Assembly (NCBI RefSeq): GCF_013200955.2
Contig: NZ_CP053697.2
Coordinates: 3,224,001-3,288,000, forward strand
DNA: 64,000 nucleotides
Direction: 5' to 3'
DNA from: Pseudomonas campi
Lineage (GTDB): Bacteria; Pseudomonadota; Gammaproteobacteria; Pseudomonadales; Pseudomonadaceae
The notes beneath the pieces were generated by a model. The model worked only from the letters and a program-made list of their open reading frames with translations. It was not told the origin of the DNA and did not search any database. Made by a program: the position numbers and the translations under genes. Each line of letters starts with the position of its first letter. The stretch's first letter is position 1. This document shows, one piece after another, positions 37,054-44,897 of this stretch.

Positions 37054-38385
37054 ATGAAACCTTCGCGCCTCCTGCTCAGCCTGCTCGGTGCGCTGCTGGC
37101 CCTGGCCATCGTCCTGGGCACGCTGCCGCTGCTCAAGGTCAAGCTGCCGGAAACCCTGCAGCCCCTCTGGTGGGGCCTGCTGCTGGCACTCTTGCTGCTC
37201 GCCGCCGTCGATGCCCTGTGGCTGCGCCGCCTGCCCTCGCCGCGCCTGGAGCGCCAGCTGCCGGGCAACCTGCCGCTGGGCCGCTGGAGCGAGGTGCAGC
37301 TGACCCTGCATCACGATTACCCCCAGCCGCTGAGCATCGAGCTGTTCGACCACGTGCCCGAGCGCATGGACTTCGAATACCTGCCGCAACGCGTCGAGCT
37401 GCGCCCCGGCGAGCAGACCCAGTGCGGCTACCGCGTGCGCCCCTTGCTGCGCGGGCACTTCCGCTTTGCCCGCTGCGAACTCAACCTGCCCAGCCCGCTG
37501 CGCCTGTGGCAAGGCCGGCGCTACCTGGAGCTGCCGGGGGAAACCCGCGTCTACCCGGATTTCGCCCGCCTCTATGGTGCCCAGCTGATGGCCGTGGACG
37601 ACTGGCTCAGCCAGCTCGGCGTGCGCCAGCGCCCACGCCGCGGCCTGGGCCTGGAGTTCCACCAGTTGCGCGAATTCCGCGATGGCGACACGTTGCGCCA
37701 GATCGACTGGAAAGCCACCGCGCGCAAACGCACACCGATCGCCCGCGAATACCAGGACGAGCGCGACCAGCAGATTGTTTTCCTGCTCGACTGCGGGCGG
37801 CGCATGCGTAGCCAGGACGGCGACCTGTCGCACTTCGACCATGCCCTCAATGCCAGCCTGCTACTCAGCTACGTGGCCCTGCGCCAGGGCGATGCGGTGG
37901 GCCTGGCGACCTTCGCCGGCGACCAGGACCAGTACCTGCCGCCGGTCAAGGGCCAGGCGCAGATCAGCACCCTGCTCAACGCCGTGTATGCCCTGGACAG
38001 CACCCGCCGACCGGCCGATTACGCCACGGCGATCAATAACCTGCTGGTACGCCAGCGCCGCCGCGCCCTGGTGGTGCTAGTGACCAACCTGCGCGACGAG
38101 GACGATGAAGAGTTGCTCGGGGCAGTGAAGCGCCTCAGCCGCCAGCACCGTGTGCTGATCGCCAGCCTGCGTGAGGAAGTCCTCGACCAGTTGCGCCACA
38201 CCCCGGTGCAGAGTTACGAACAGGCGCTCGGCTACTGCGGCACGGTGAACTACCTGAATGCCCGCGCCGGCCTGCACGAACGCCTGCTGGCCCATGGCAT
38301 CCCGGTGCTCGACGCCCGTCCGGGCGAGCTGGGGCCGGAACTGGTCGGGCGCTATCTGGCCTGGAAAAAGGCTGGGGTGCTGTAA
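37054..38385 (+). CDS. DUF58 domain protein
   Basis: 443 aa from ATG 37054 (MKPSRLLLSLLGALLALA). Two hydrophobic N-terminal segments (about 7-25 and 38-55) are followed by the DUF58 core FRDGDTLRQIDWKATARKR and a von-Willebrand-like segment QQIVFLLDCGRRM. It is the usual partner of MoxR ATPases. It is the last gene of the operon; palindromic repeats follow. Confidence 0.9.
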   Translation: MKPSRLLLSLLGALLALAIVLGTLPLLKVKLPETLQPLWWGLLLALLLLAAVDALWLRRLPSPRLERQLPGNLPLGRWSEVQLTLHHDYPQPLSIELFDHVPERMDFEYLPQRVELRPGEQTQCGYRVRPLLRGHFRFARCELNLPSPLRLWQGRRYLELPGETRVYPDFARLYGAQLMAVDDWLSQLGVRQRPRRGLGLEFHQLREFRDGDTLRQIDWKATARKRTPIAREYQDERDQQIVFLLDCGRRMRSQDGDLSHFDHALNASLLLSYVALRQGDAVGLATFAGDQDQYLPPVKGQAQISTLLNAVYALDSTRRPADYATAINNLLVRQRRRALVVLVTNLRDEDDEELLGAVKRLSRQHRVLIASLREEVLDQLRHTPVQSYEQALGYCGTVNYLNARAGLHERLLAHGIPVLDARPGELGPELVGRYLAWKKAGVL

Positions 38386-38410
38386 GGGCCTGTCTCTGAC
38401 CGCTGAGACT

Positions 38411-38489
38411 CCCCTCTCCCACTTGCGGGAGAGCACTAACCCTCTCCCCAGCCCTCTCCCGTGAACGGGAGAGGGAGAGGGAGAGGGAG
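38411..38489. repeat. GGGAGAGGG-type palindromic repeat cluster
   Basis: Short inverted units of CCCTCTCCC and GGGAGAGGG. The main hairpin is CCCTCTCCC GTGAAC GGGAGAGGG, with extra AGAGGG iterations and a smaller CTCTCCC/GGGAGAG hairpin in front. It lies just after the DUF58 stop and could act as a terminator or RNA-stabilising structure. Confidence 0.75.
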
Positions 38490-38564
38490 CAAAAGCGATC
38501 CGTGCCTGCCCTACACGCCGTTTAGGTGCCGGCAAAAAATCGCAAACAGGTTTCAGTACCAACC

Positions 38565-38615
38565 GTAGCCCGGATGCAATCCGGGATGGCCGCTCCCGGA
38601 TTGCATCCGGGCTAC
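38565..38615. repeat. GTAGCCCGG-type palindromic repeat
   Basis: A perfect 22-bp inverted repeat beginning GTAGCCCGGATGCAATCCGG (38565-38586, 38594-38615) with a 7-base loop, between the DUF58 and dgkA ends. A related copy lies at 59633-59684. Confidence 0.9.
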
Positions 38616-38620
38616 GCGAG

Positions 38621-38986
38621 TCAGCCGATCAGGATGATCGCCCAGACCAAGGCGATCAGGCTAAGCGAAATGAACTGCGCGGCGCTGCCCATGTCCTTGG
38701 CATTCTTCGACAAGGGGTGGCGATCCAGGGAAATGCGATCGATCGCCGCCTCCACCGCCGAGTTGAACAGCTCGACGATCAGCGCCAACAGGCCCACCGC
38801 CACCATCAGCGCGCGCTCCACCGGGCTGACATCCAGCCAGAAGGCCAGGGGCACCAGCACCACGTTGAGCAGCACCAACTGACGGAATGCAGCTTCACCG
38901 GCGAAGGCAGCGCGCAGGCCGTCCAGCGAGTAGCCGGCGGCATTGAGGATACGTTTCAGACCGGTCTGGCCCTTGAATGGCGACAT
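38621..38986 (-). CDS. dgkA: Diacylglycerol kinase
   Basis: 121 aa from ATG 38986 (MSPFKGQTGLKRILNAAGYS); an upstream in-frame ATG adds ten residues unlike the family. It has three membrane helices and the catalytic segment ELFNSAVEAAIDRISLDRH followed by PLSKNAKDMGSAAQ. It phosphorylates diacylglycerol to phosphatidic acid in the inner membrane, recycling lipid from envelope-glycan synthesis. It is adjacent to the erdR-like regulator, as I recall for P. aeruginosa. Confidence 0.95.
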   Translation of the reverse strand: MSPFKGQTGLKRILNAAGYSLDGLRAAFAGEAAFRQLVLLNVVLVPLAFWLDVSPVERALMVAVGLLALIVELFNSAVEAAIDRISLDRHPLSKNAKDMGSAAQFISLSLIALVWAIILIG

Positions 38987-39060
38987 TGCATGACTACCTG
39001 AGAAAGACTGCGCCAAAGCCTGGGGCCGGAGCCGTCAAAAATACGTGAAGGGTAGCAGTG

Positions 39061-39711
39061 TCACTGCCCCGGAATCGATTCCATCTGCTGCAGCAGTAGC
39101 GCCGCCTGAGTACGGGTACGTACGCCGAGCTTGCGGAAGATGGCGGTGACATGCGCCTTGATGGTTGCCTCGGAAACACTCAACTCATAAGCAATCTGCT
39201 TGTTCAGCAGGCCCTCGCAGACCATGGTCAGCACGCGAAACTGCTGCGGGGTGAGACTGGCCAGGCCAGCGCTGGCTGCCTTGGCCTCGGCCGACACGCT
39301 GGCCGCTTCGGCCGTCAACGCCGGCCACCAGACATCGCCGTCGAGCACCTGGCGTACCGCCTGCTGGATGGTTTCCAGCGAACTGGACTTGGGAATGAAG
39401 CCACTGGCGCCGAACTCGCGCGAACGCGCCACCACGGCGGGTTCTTCCTGTGCCGAGACCATCACCACCGGCACCTGCGGGTACTGCCCGCGTAGCAGCA
39501 CCAGGCCGGAAAAACCGTAGGCACCGGGCATGTTGAGGTCGAGCAGGACCAGGTCCCAGTCGCTCTTCTCACCCAGGCGGGTTTCCAGTTCGGCGATGCT
39601 GGCCGCTTCCACCAGCCGCACATCCGGGCCCAGGCCCAGGCTCAAGGCCTGCTGCAGGGCGCTGCGGAACAAGGGGTGATCGTCAGCGATAAGGATTTCG
39701 TAAACGGCCAT
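39061..39711 (-). CDS. erdR: LuxR-type response regulator, ErdR-like
   Basis: 216 aa from ATG 39711 (MAVYEILIADDHPLFRSAL). The receiver domain has Asp10/Asp11, the phosphoacceptor Asp58 in LVLLDLNMPG and Lys in IPKSSS. A linker leads to a LuxR HTH (LTPQQFRVLTMVCEGLLNKQ, then VSEATIKAHVTAIFRKLGV). The family (ErdR/CrbR) controls ethanol and acetate use in pseudomonads. No sensor kinase gene is adjacent. Confidence 0.85.
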   Translation of the reverse strand: MAVYEILIADDHPLFRSALQQALSLGLGPDVRLVEAASIAELETRLGEKSDWDLVLLDLNMPGAYGFSGLVLLRGQYPQVPVVMVSAQEEPAVVARSREFGASGFIPKSSSLETIQQAVRQVLDGDVWWPALTAEAASVSAEAKAASAGLASLTPQQFRVLTMVCEGLLNKQIAYELSVSEATIKAHVTAIFRKLGVRTRTQAALLLQQMESIPGQ

Positions 39712-39833
39712 GGAATTCCCTGTTGTTGTTGTGGGCCTGGCAGCAAGCGGCGCCAAGCATGCCCAGCCCTGACGGGGTGGTCAAGTCGCGCGCTTTGCGG
39801 CAAAGTCGCGGCTTTTTACTGCCGAGACAGACC

Positions 39834-40724
39834 ATGCGAAGCCAAGCCCTGCGCGCCGACCTGCTGATGTTACTGACCGCCATGATCTGGGGCTCGGCCT
39901 TCGTGGCGCAACGCCTGGGCATGGATGCCATCGGCCCCTTCCTCTATACCGGCCTGCGCTTCGCCCTGGCCAGCGTGGTGCTGTTGCCACTGGTCGTGCT
40001 GCTGAGCCGCCGTGGTGGCGAAAAAGCGCCCGAACCGATCAACCGCAGCCTGCTGCTCGCCGGTCTGATCATGGGTCTGGCCCTGTCGCTGGGCATCAAC
40101 CTGCAGCAGGTCGGCCTGCTGTTCACCAGCGTCACCAACTCCGGCTTCATCACCGGTCTGTACGTCATCGTGGTGCCGCTGCTTGGCCTGTTCATCGGCC
40201 ACAAGACCGGTATGGGCACCTGGCTGGGCGCCGGCCTGGCGGTAGCGGGGATGTTCCTGTTGAGCGTAGGCGAAGGTTTCCAGGTCGCCTCCGGTGACTG
40301 GCTGCAGCTGGCCGGCGCCTTCGTCTGGGGTGTGCATGTGTTGCTGGTGAGCTTCTTCGCCAGCCGCCACGATCCGCTGCGCCTGGCTTTGCTGCAATTC
40401 GCCACCTGCGCGGTGATCAGCCTGGTCCTGGCCCTGATCCTCGAAGAGATCAAACTCGACGCCATCCTCGCCGCCGGCCCAGCGATTCTCTACGGCGGCC
40501 TGTTCGGTGTGGCCGTCGGCTTCACCCTGCAGGTGGTGGCGCAGAAGCATGCCATCGCCTCGCACGCGGCCATCATCCTGTCACTGGAAGCGGTATTCGC
40601 CGCCATCGCCGGCGCGCTGCTCCTCGGCGAAGCACTGGCACTGAAGGGCTACATCGGCTGCGCCCTGATGTTCGCCGGCATGCTGCTGGCGCAGCTATGG
40701 CCGAAGAAGACCCTGACGAACTAG
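39834..40724 (+). CDS. EamA/DMT-family transporter
   Basis: 296 aa from ATG 39834 (MRSQALRADLLMLLTAMIWG). Ten hydrophobic segments form two EamA repeats (about 1-140 and 150-290), with the repeat signatures IWGSAFVAQRLG and HAAIILSLEAVFAAIAGALL. The substrate is unknown. Its stop codon TAG lies inside the terminal inverted repeat of the element at 40721. Confidence 0.9.
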   Translation: MRSQALRADLLMLLTAMIWGSAFVAQRLGMDAIGPFLYTGLRFALASVVLLPLVVLLSRRGGEKAPEPINRSLLLAGLIMGLALSLGINLQQVGLLFTSVTNSGFITGLYVIVVPLLGLFIGHKTGMGTWLGAGLAVAGMFLLSVGEGFQVASGDWLQLAGAFVWGVHVLLVSFFASRHDPLRLALLQFATCAVISLVLALILEEIKLDAILAAGPAILYGGLFGVAVGFTLQVVAQKHAIASHAAIILSLEAVFAAIAGALLLGEALALKGYIGCALMFAGMLLAQLWPKKTLTN

Positions 40725-40868
40725 CAGGTTGTTGAAAAACGTTGGCGAGGCAGCCAGCGCAAGGCAAAAACAGGCGAAAAAGCGCAGTTTACGAGCTGTA
40801 AATGAGCATTTTGAGCCTGTTTTTAACGCCGCGATGGCAACGCAGGTAGTTTTTCAACAACCTGCTAG
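40721..40868. repeat. MITE-like palindromic element, copy 2
   Basis: 148 bp bounded by a perfect 20-bp inverted repeat CTAGCAGGTTGTTGAAAAAC (40721-40740 and 40849-40868). The interior includes CAGTTTACGAGCTGTAAATG followed by AGCATTTTGAGCC and TTTTTAACGCC, the core shared with copies 1 and 3. Its ends differ from theirs. Each end carries TAG, which serves as the stop codon of the gene converging on that side. Confidence 0.9.
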
Positions 40869-41575
40869 AGAAAGGCTTTGACGGCCAGATGCGCGGAGCT
40901 GTTCTCGTCCACCGGCCAGCGGTGCTTGGCCCCCAGGTAGCGTTCGGTGAACAGGTCCAGCCAGGCATCCAGCGCGCCCGCCGCCCGGCCATCGCCGGCC
41001 TGTTCCAGGCACAGGGCGGCGACTTCGGCGGTACACAGGTGCTCGTCGCGCTTGGAGCGACGCAGGCGGTAGCGCGACAGCTGCTCCGGCTGCAGGCTGA
41101 GCACCGGCAGGCTGTCGAGGTAGGGGCTCTTGCGGAACATCTTGCGCGCCTCGGTCCAGGTCGCATCGAGCAGGATGAACAGCGGGCGCTTGCCGCTGTC
41201 TGCCGGCAGTTCGCCGATGACCCGCCGCGGCTCGGCATACTCACCGGGAAACACCACATAGGGCTGCCACTGCGGATCGGCCAGCAAGGCCAGCAGGGCC
41301 GGATCGACCGTCGTGCGCTGCCAGCCGAAGGCGAAGGTATCGGCCACCAGATCGGCAATCAGCCAGCCGGTGTTGCTCGGTTTCAGCGCTTCCACGTCGT
41401 ACATCAGCAGGCATACCCCCGCCCGCGCCTCGACCTGCGGCAGCCAGGCACACAGGCAATGACTACCCAGCACCCGACAACGCGGGCAGCGCGGTGCCCG
41501 CGAGCCGCGCGCCACGAAAGGCTTGAGGCTGCGTGCCAGGCGTTCGGCGCGCAGCCGGGCAACGGCGTGAGTCAT
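40865..41575 (-). CDS. tapT: DTW-domain tRNA-uridine aminocarboxypropyltransferase
   Basis: 236 aa. The family signature appears as LLDATWTEARKM (D-x-T-W) with a Cys-rich N terminus (CPRCRVLGSHCLC). Such enzymes transfer the 3-amino-3-carboxypropyl group of SAM to U47 of tRNAs (acp3U). The stop codon lies in the terminal repeat of the element at 40721-40868. The symbol follows the E. coli enzyme; there may be a second DTW paralogue (tapB type) elsewhere. Confidence 0.85.
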   Translation of the reverse strand: MTHAVARLRAERLARSLKPFVARGSRAPRCPRCRVLGSHCLCAWLPQVEARAGVCLLMYDVEALKPSNTGWLIADLVADTFAFGWQRTTVDPALLALLADPQWQPYVVFPGEYAEPRRVIGELPADSGKRPLFILLDATWTEARKMFRKSPYLDSLPVLSLQPEQLSRYRLRRSKRDEHLCTAEVAALCLEQAGDGRAAGALDAWLDLFTERYLGAKHRWPVDENSSAHLAVKAFL

Positions 41576-41693
41576 GGATAAACCTGCGGAGTGAAGAGCA
41601 AAGGGCGCGCAAGTCTAGAGTAAGATGGGCAACGACTGAACCCGCCAGCTGCCGGCCGGTCGAAGGATTCTGTCTTATTTAAGGAGATCGTCC

Positions 41694-42095
41694 ATGCTGC
41701 GCCCCGTCACCCTGCTCGCCCTCAGCCTCGTCCTGCCCATCGCCCAGGCGGCTTCCCTGCAGGAATACGAGCTGGCCCGCATGCTCGGCCAGGTGGCCAA
41801 GGAAAGCAGCGTCGGTACGCCGCGGGCGATCAACGAGGACATCCTCGACCAGGGCTACACGGTGCAAGGCAACGAACTGATCAATCACCTCAGCGTGCGC
41901 AGCGGACACGCGGCGCAGATGCGCGGCAACCCCGACGCGGTACGCCAGCAACTGGCGAAGAGCGTCTGCGCCAACACCGGCTATCGCCAGCTGTTGGCCC
42001 GCGGAGCCGTGCTGCGTTACGAGTTCAGCGAGTACCAGAGCAATCGTCCGGTCACCACCGAGCGTTTCGCCAAGACCGATTGCGGTCTGCAATAG
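41694..42095 (+). CDS. Exported PA3611-like protein (quorum-regulated virulence factor family)
   Basis: 133 aa with a signal peptide (MLRPVTLLALSLVLPIAQA, cleavage before ASLQEY). The mature part is a small helical protein with two Cys (KSVCANTGY and KTDCGLQ) able to form a disulfide. AAGGAGATCG precedes the ATG. It resembles the small periplasmic PA3611 protein of P. aeruginosa as I recall it, and its position near dgkA, erdR and recA agrees. Its molecular function is unknown. Confidence 0.8.
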   Translation: MLRPVTLLALSLVLPIAQAASLQEYELARMLGQVAKESSVGTPRAINEDILDQGYTVQGNELINHLSVRSGHAAQMRGNPDAVRQQLAKSVCANTGYRQLLARGAVLRYEFSEYQSNRPVTTERFAKTDCGLQ

Positions 42096-42104
42096 ACCGC
42101 GCGC

Positions 42105-42299
42105 TCAACTGCCTTCGGCGCGCCTCTGCTCGTCGTCGGCACGTAACTCGGCGAGCAGCGCCTCCATGTAGCGTGAGCGCCGCACACCGCCCTCCAGGCG
42201 TCGGCGGCACTCGTCTTCCAGGCTTAGTCCAGCGGTTCGCGAGGCCTGCACCAGCAGGCGATACAGCTCCAGATCCAGTTCCAGCGTCAACTTGGGCAT
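42105..42299 (-). CDS. Small protein with ribbon-helix-helix-like N terminus
   Basis: 64 aa from ATG 42299 (MPKLTLELDLELYRLLVQAS), with GGGAG at 8 bases. A beta-strand-like start followed by two helices (YRLLVQASRTAGLSLEDECRR) resembles an RHH fold. A charged C terminus follows. It converges with the PA3611-like gene with a 9-base gap. It could be a small DNA-binding or antitoxin-like protein, but no toxin gene is next to it. Confidence 0.7.
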   Translation of the reverse strand: MPKLTLELDLELYRLLVQASRTAGLSLEDECRRRLEGGVRRSRYMEALLAELRADDEQRRAEGS

Positions 42300-42368
42300 A
42301 CCTGCCACTCCCTTTGCCGTCCTCATGTCATCCCTGACCAACCCGCCTCAGAACCTGCTTACAGGTTG

Positions 42369-44774
42369 TCAACGCAGGCTCAGGGGATCTCCCTCACCAC
42401 AGACCGCCGCCCACTCCTCAGGGCTGAGCAACTGCAGCGGGCTCATCTCCAGCAGTTCAGCCGCCGCCTGCAGCACATGCGCCCAACTGGCCCGATTGGC
42501 AAACAGCATGCCGACCTCGTTCAGCGTCCCGCCGCGGTTCTGGTAACCCAGCACACGCTGCCAGCGGGCCTCGCCCAGAATCGGCCAGAGATGCCCGCGA
42601 GCCACTTCGGGACGCATGTGGGTGAGCAGTATCCGGCGGCCACAGGCCGCCGGGAACAGCTCCTCGAGCAGCGCTGCCGGGGCCACGGCCATGGCCTCCC
42701 AGACATCACGCGGCGCGCGGAAGCGCCCTGGTTCCTGCAAGTAAATCAGACGCCAGGCGCAGCCTGCGGCGCTCAGACGAACGGCGGCGCGGCGCATCTC
42801 GGCCAACTGGTAGCTGCCGGTAGCAATCAACAGCAGCGGCTCGGCACCCGGCGCCTGATCCAGCAGGATGGCGCCATCACGGGCCAGGCGTTCGGCCTGC
42901 TGCTGATCGAAGACCGTTGGCCGCTCGCGCTTGGGTGCCACCACGCAGGCCAGCTGTCCGCGTGCCTGGTAGATCTCTGGTAACAAGGCCAGCAACGAGT
43001 TGTGATCGGCGGGAAACAGCACCCGCAGCATGTCGTTCATCTCGCCAAGCAAGGCCTCGCAGAACGTGGTGTCCTGATGCGACTGCTGGTTCTTGCCGTT
43101 CTCCCAGGTATGCGAAGTCGCCACCAGCGGCCAACCCAGCCAGCCCGCCGGGCGCCCGATCTCCTTCTGCTGACGGGCGAAGATCAGGCACTGGCGCACG
43201 GCGCCGAGCATCTTCACGCAGAAAGCCTCGTAGCTGGCGACCAGGTTCAGCCCGCCCTGATTGGCCAGGCAGGCGGATACCACTGCTTCCTCGTTGAGCG
43301 CGGTGATGATCGCGCCGTGCAGCGACTCCTGCTCGTTTTCCGGGCTGCTGACCCGATGTTTCAGCGCCTTGAGCACGCCGCCCAGGCGGTTGCTGGCCAG
43401 CTCGTCCGGATTGCCCACCCGCGGCCGCAGCCCCGGATTGGCTTGCACCAGATCGACAAAGAATCGATCCAGGGCCGCCATCGGTGAACAATCGCTGGAC
43501 TGGTAGTGCAGCTCAGGTAATTGCGGGGTGGCTGGCTGACGTACTGCCAGAACATGCTCACGCTCAGCCGGGCGCGCACTGCGTGAGGTGATGAACAGCG
43601 CACAGGCCTGTGCCAGTTCGTTCGGCGCTACCCACAAGGGCGCCGCGTGCTGATTGAACAGCGCTCGGACGGCAGCATCGCCATGTGGATTGCCCGGCAG
43701 TGGCAGGTTGTGCGCGGCATTGCTGCCGGCGCCATAGAAACCGAAACCTTTCTGCGTTTCGGCAATGCCGTAGGACATCGGTAGCGGATAGTGCAGGATC
43801 TGGTTGTGCAACTCCTGCACGCGGTGCTCCAGGCGCTGTTCCATCTCCCAGAGGGCGCAGGCAAACGCCGCCGGGTCGCGGCCGTCGAAGCTCAGCGGGT
43901 CGAAGCCGCAGCCACGCAGGTGCTGGCGAAAGCCGTCCAGCCCCTCGTGGGTGCCCAGTTCGGTACGCTGTTCGATGCGCCGACCATTGGCGATCATCAC
44001 TGGCAGCGCCACCCCGCAATCCTCGGCGCGCCACCAGCGCGGCATCCAGTCGCTGCCACGCTGCTCCTCGGCCGCTCCATCGGAGAGGAAGGCCACCAGC
44101 TTTTCGCCGGGCAGCGGTATATGGGTGTATTGCAACTCGGCAAAGCCAAGGTAGCCACCCTCGGCAATGCCCCCGCCGGTATGCGGATTGACGTGACTGC
44201 CCAGCGGCACGCCCACACTGCCATCCGGTGCCTGCGCATAGCTGTAGAAGTCCGCCACCAGGCGGCTCATCCCGGCCTCGTCGCGCGTGTAGCGCTGTGC
44301 CTGTTGCGGATGCTGGTTGGCCGTGAGCAGGTTGAGCGCCTCGATGGCCGCCACGCAGTGCCCCTGCCCCATCAACCAGCCGCGGGTTTCACCGGTCAGC
44401 GCGTTGAGCGCCAGATAGCCGGCATAGGCCGGCACCATGTTCAGGGCACCGCCGGTATGCCCTTCTGGTTGCACCTTGAAGTCCTCGGTTTGCAAGGCCG
44501 TGCCATCGAGACGTACGCGCCGGGCATAGGTCATGTGTACTACCAGCCAGAGACCGGCAGCATTCAGGCGATCCAGCGCCCAGAGGAATCGATAGACGCG
44601 GGCCAGATCCGGCTGCCGACCGCTCTGTACCAGTTGATGAGCCAGGCGGAACACGGCCGCCTGGGTCTCTGGACTATGCTGCACAGGGCCGTAGCCAAGC
44701 CGCCACTGGGCAAAACTGCTCTCGTCAGCGGCATGTGCGTCCAGCTCAGCGGCACTCGGAAAGATCTGCGACAT
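42369..44774 (-). CDS. Phosphoketolase (XFP family), divergent
   Basis: 801 aa, the usual length for the family. Thiamine-diphosphate enzyme regions are recognisable: a first half with PEGHTGGALNMVPAYAGYLA and SDGAAEEQRGSDWMP, then QTELGTHEG-like and SYGIAETQKGFGFYG parts, PDELASNRLGGVL, and HTWENGKNQQSHQDTTF. The classical GPGHG near the cofactor reads MGQGHCVAAIEAL here, so substrate use may differ. Phosphoketolases split xylulose-5-P or fructose-6-P into acetyl-P. It diverges from the beta-CASP nuclease gene across 123 bases. Confidence 0.9.
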   Translation of the reverse strand: MSQIFPSAAELDAHAADESSFAQWRLGYGPVQHSPETQAAVFRLAHQLVQSGRQPDLARVYRFLWALDRLNAAGLWLVVHMTYARRVRLDGTALQTEDFKVQPEGHTGGALNMVPAYAGYLALNALTGETRGWLMGQGHCVAAIEALNLLTANQHPQQAQRYTRDEAGMSRLVADFYSYAQAPDGSVGVPLGSHVNPHTGGGIAEGGYLGFAELQYTHIPLPGEKLVAFLSDGAAEEQRGSDWMPRWWRAEDCGVALPVMIANGRRIEQRTELGTHEGLDGFRQHLRGCGFDPLSFDGRDPAAFACALWEMEQRLEHRVQELHNQILHYPLPMSYGIAETQKGFGFYGAGSNAAHNLPLPGNPHGDAAVRALFNQHAAPLWVAPNELAQACALFITSRSARPAEREHVLAVRQPATPQLPELHYQSSDCSPMAALDRFFVDLVQANPGLRPRVGNPDELASNRLGGVLKALKHRVSSPENEQESLHGAIITALNEEAVVSACLANQGGLNLVASYEAFCVKMLGAVRQCLIFARQQKEIGRPAGWLGWPLVATSHTWENGKNQQSHQDTTFCEALLGEMNDMLRVLFPADHNSLLALLPEIYQARGQLACVVAPKRERPTVFDQQQAERLARDGAILLDQAPGAEPLLLIATGSYQLAEMRRAAVRLSAAGCAWRLIYLQEPGRFRAPRDVWEAMAVAPAALLEELFPAACGRRILLTHMRPEVARGHLWPILGEARWQRVLGYQNRGGTLNEVGMLFANRASWAHVLQAAAELLEMSPLQLLSPEEWAAVCGEGDPLSLR

Positions 44775-44826
44775 GGTTCGGCTCCTCGGGTTTATCGCAG
44801 TCTAGGCCTCGCCATCCCCGTCCCGG

Positions 44827-44840
44827 CTGACCTGTATCAA
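44827..44840. promoter_or_regulatory. Candidate Anr/Fnr-type site
   Basis: CTGAC-CTGT-ATCAA matches TTGAT-N4-ATCAA with one perfect and one degenerate half-site. It lies midway in the short divergent gap between the phosphoketolase and nuclease genes. Oxygen-responsive control would fit acetyl-phosphate metabolism. Confidence 0.35.
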
Positions 44841-44897
44841 GGCCCGCGACCAACGGACACGGCAACCTGCAGTCATTCAACCTGTAAGGACACGTCC

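Noticed and set aside
38411..38489. CRISPR-like array from the repeated GGGAGAGGG units
   Set aside because: The units are short, palindromic and have no regular spacers; they are a hairpin repeat.
43791..44897. Long N-terminal extension of the beta-CASP nuclease
   Set aside because: It runs antisense through the phosphoketolase gene; the family start MALLSFLG at 44898 fits.
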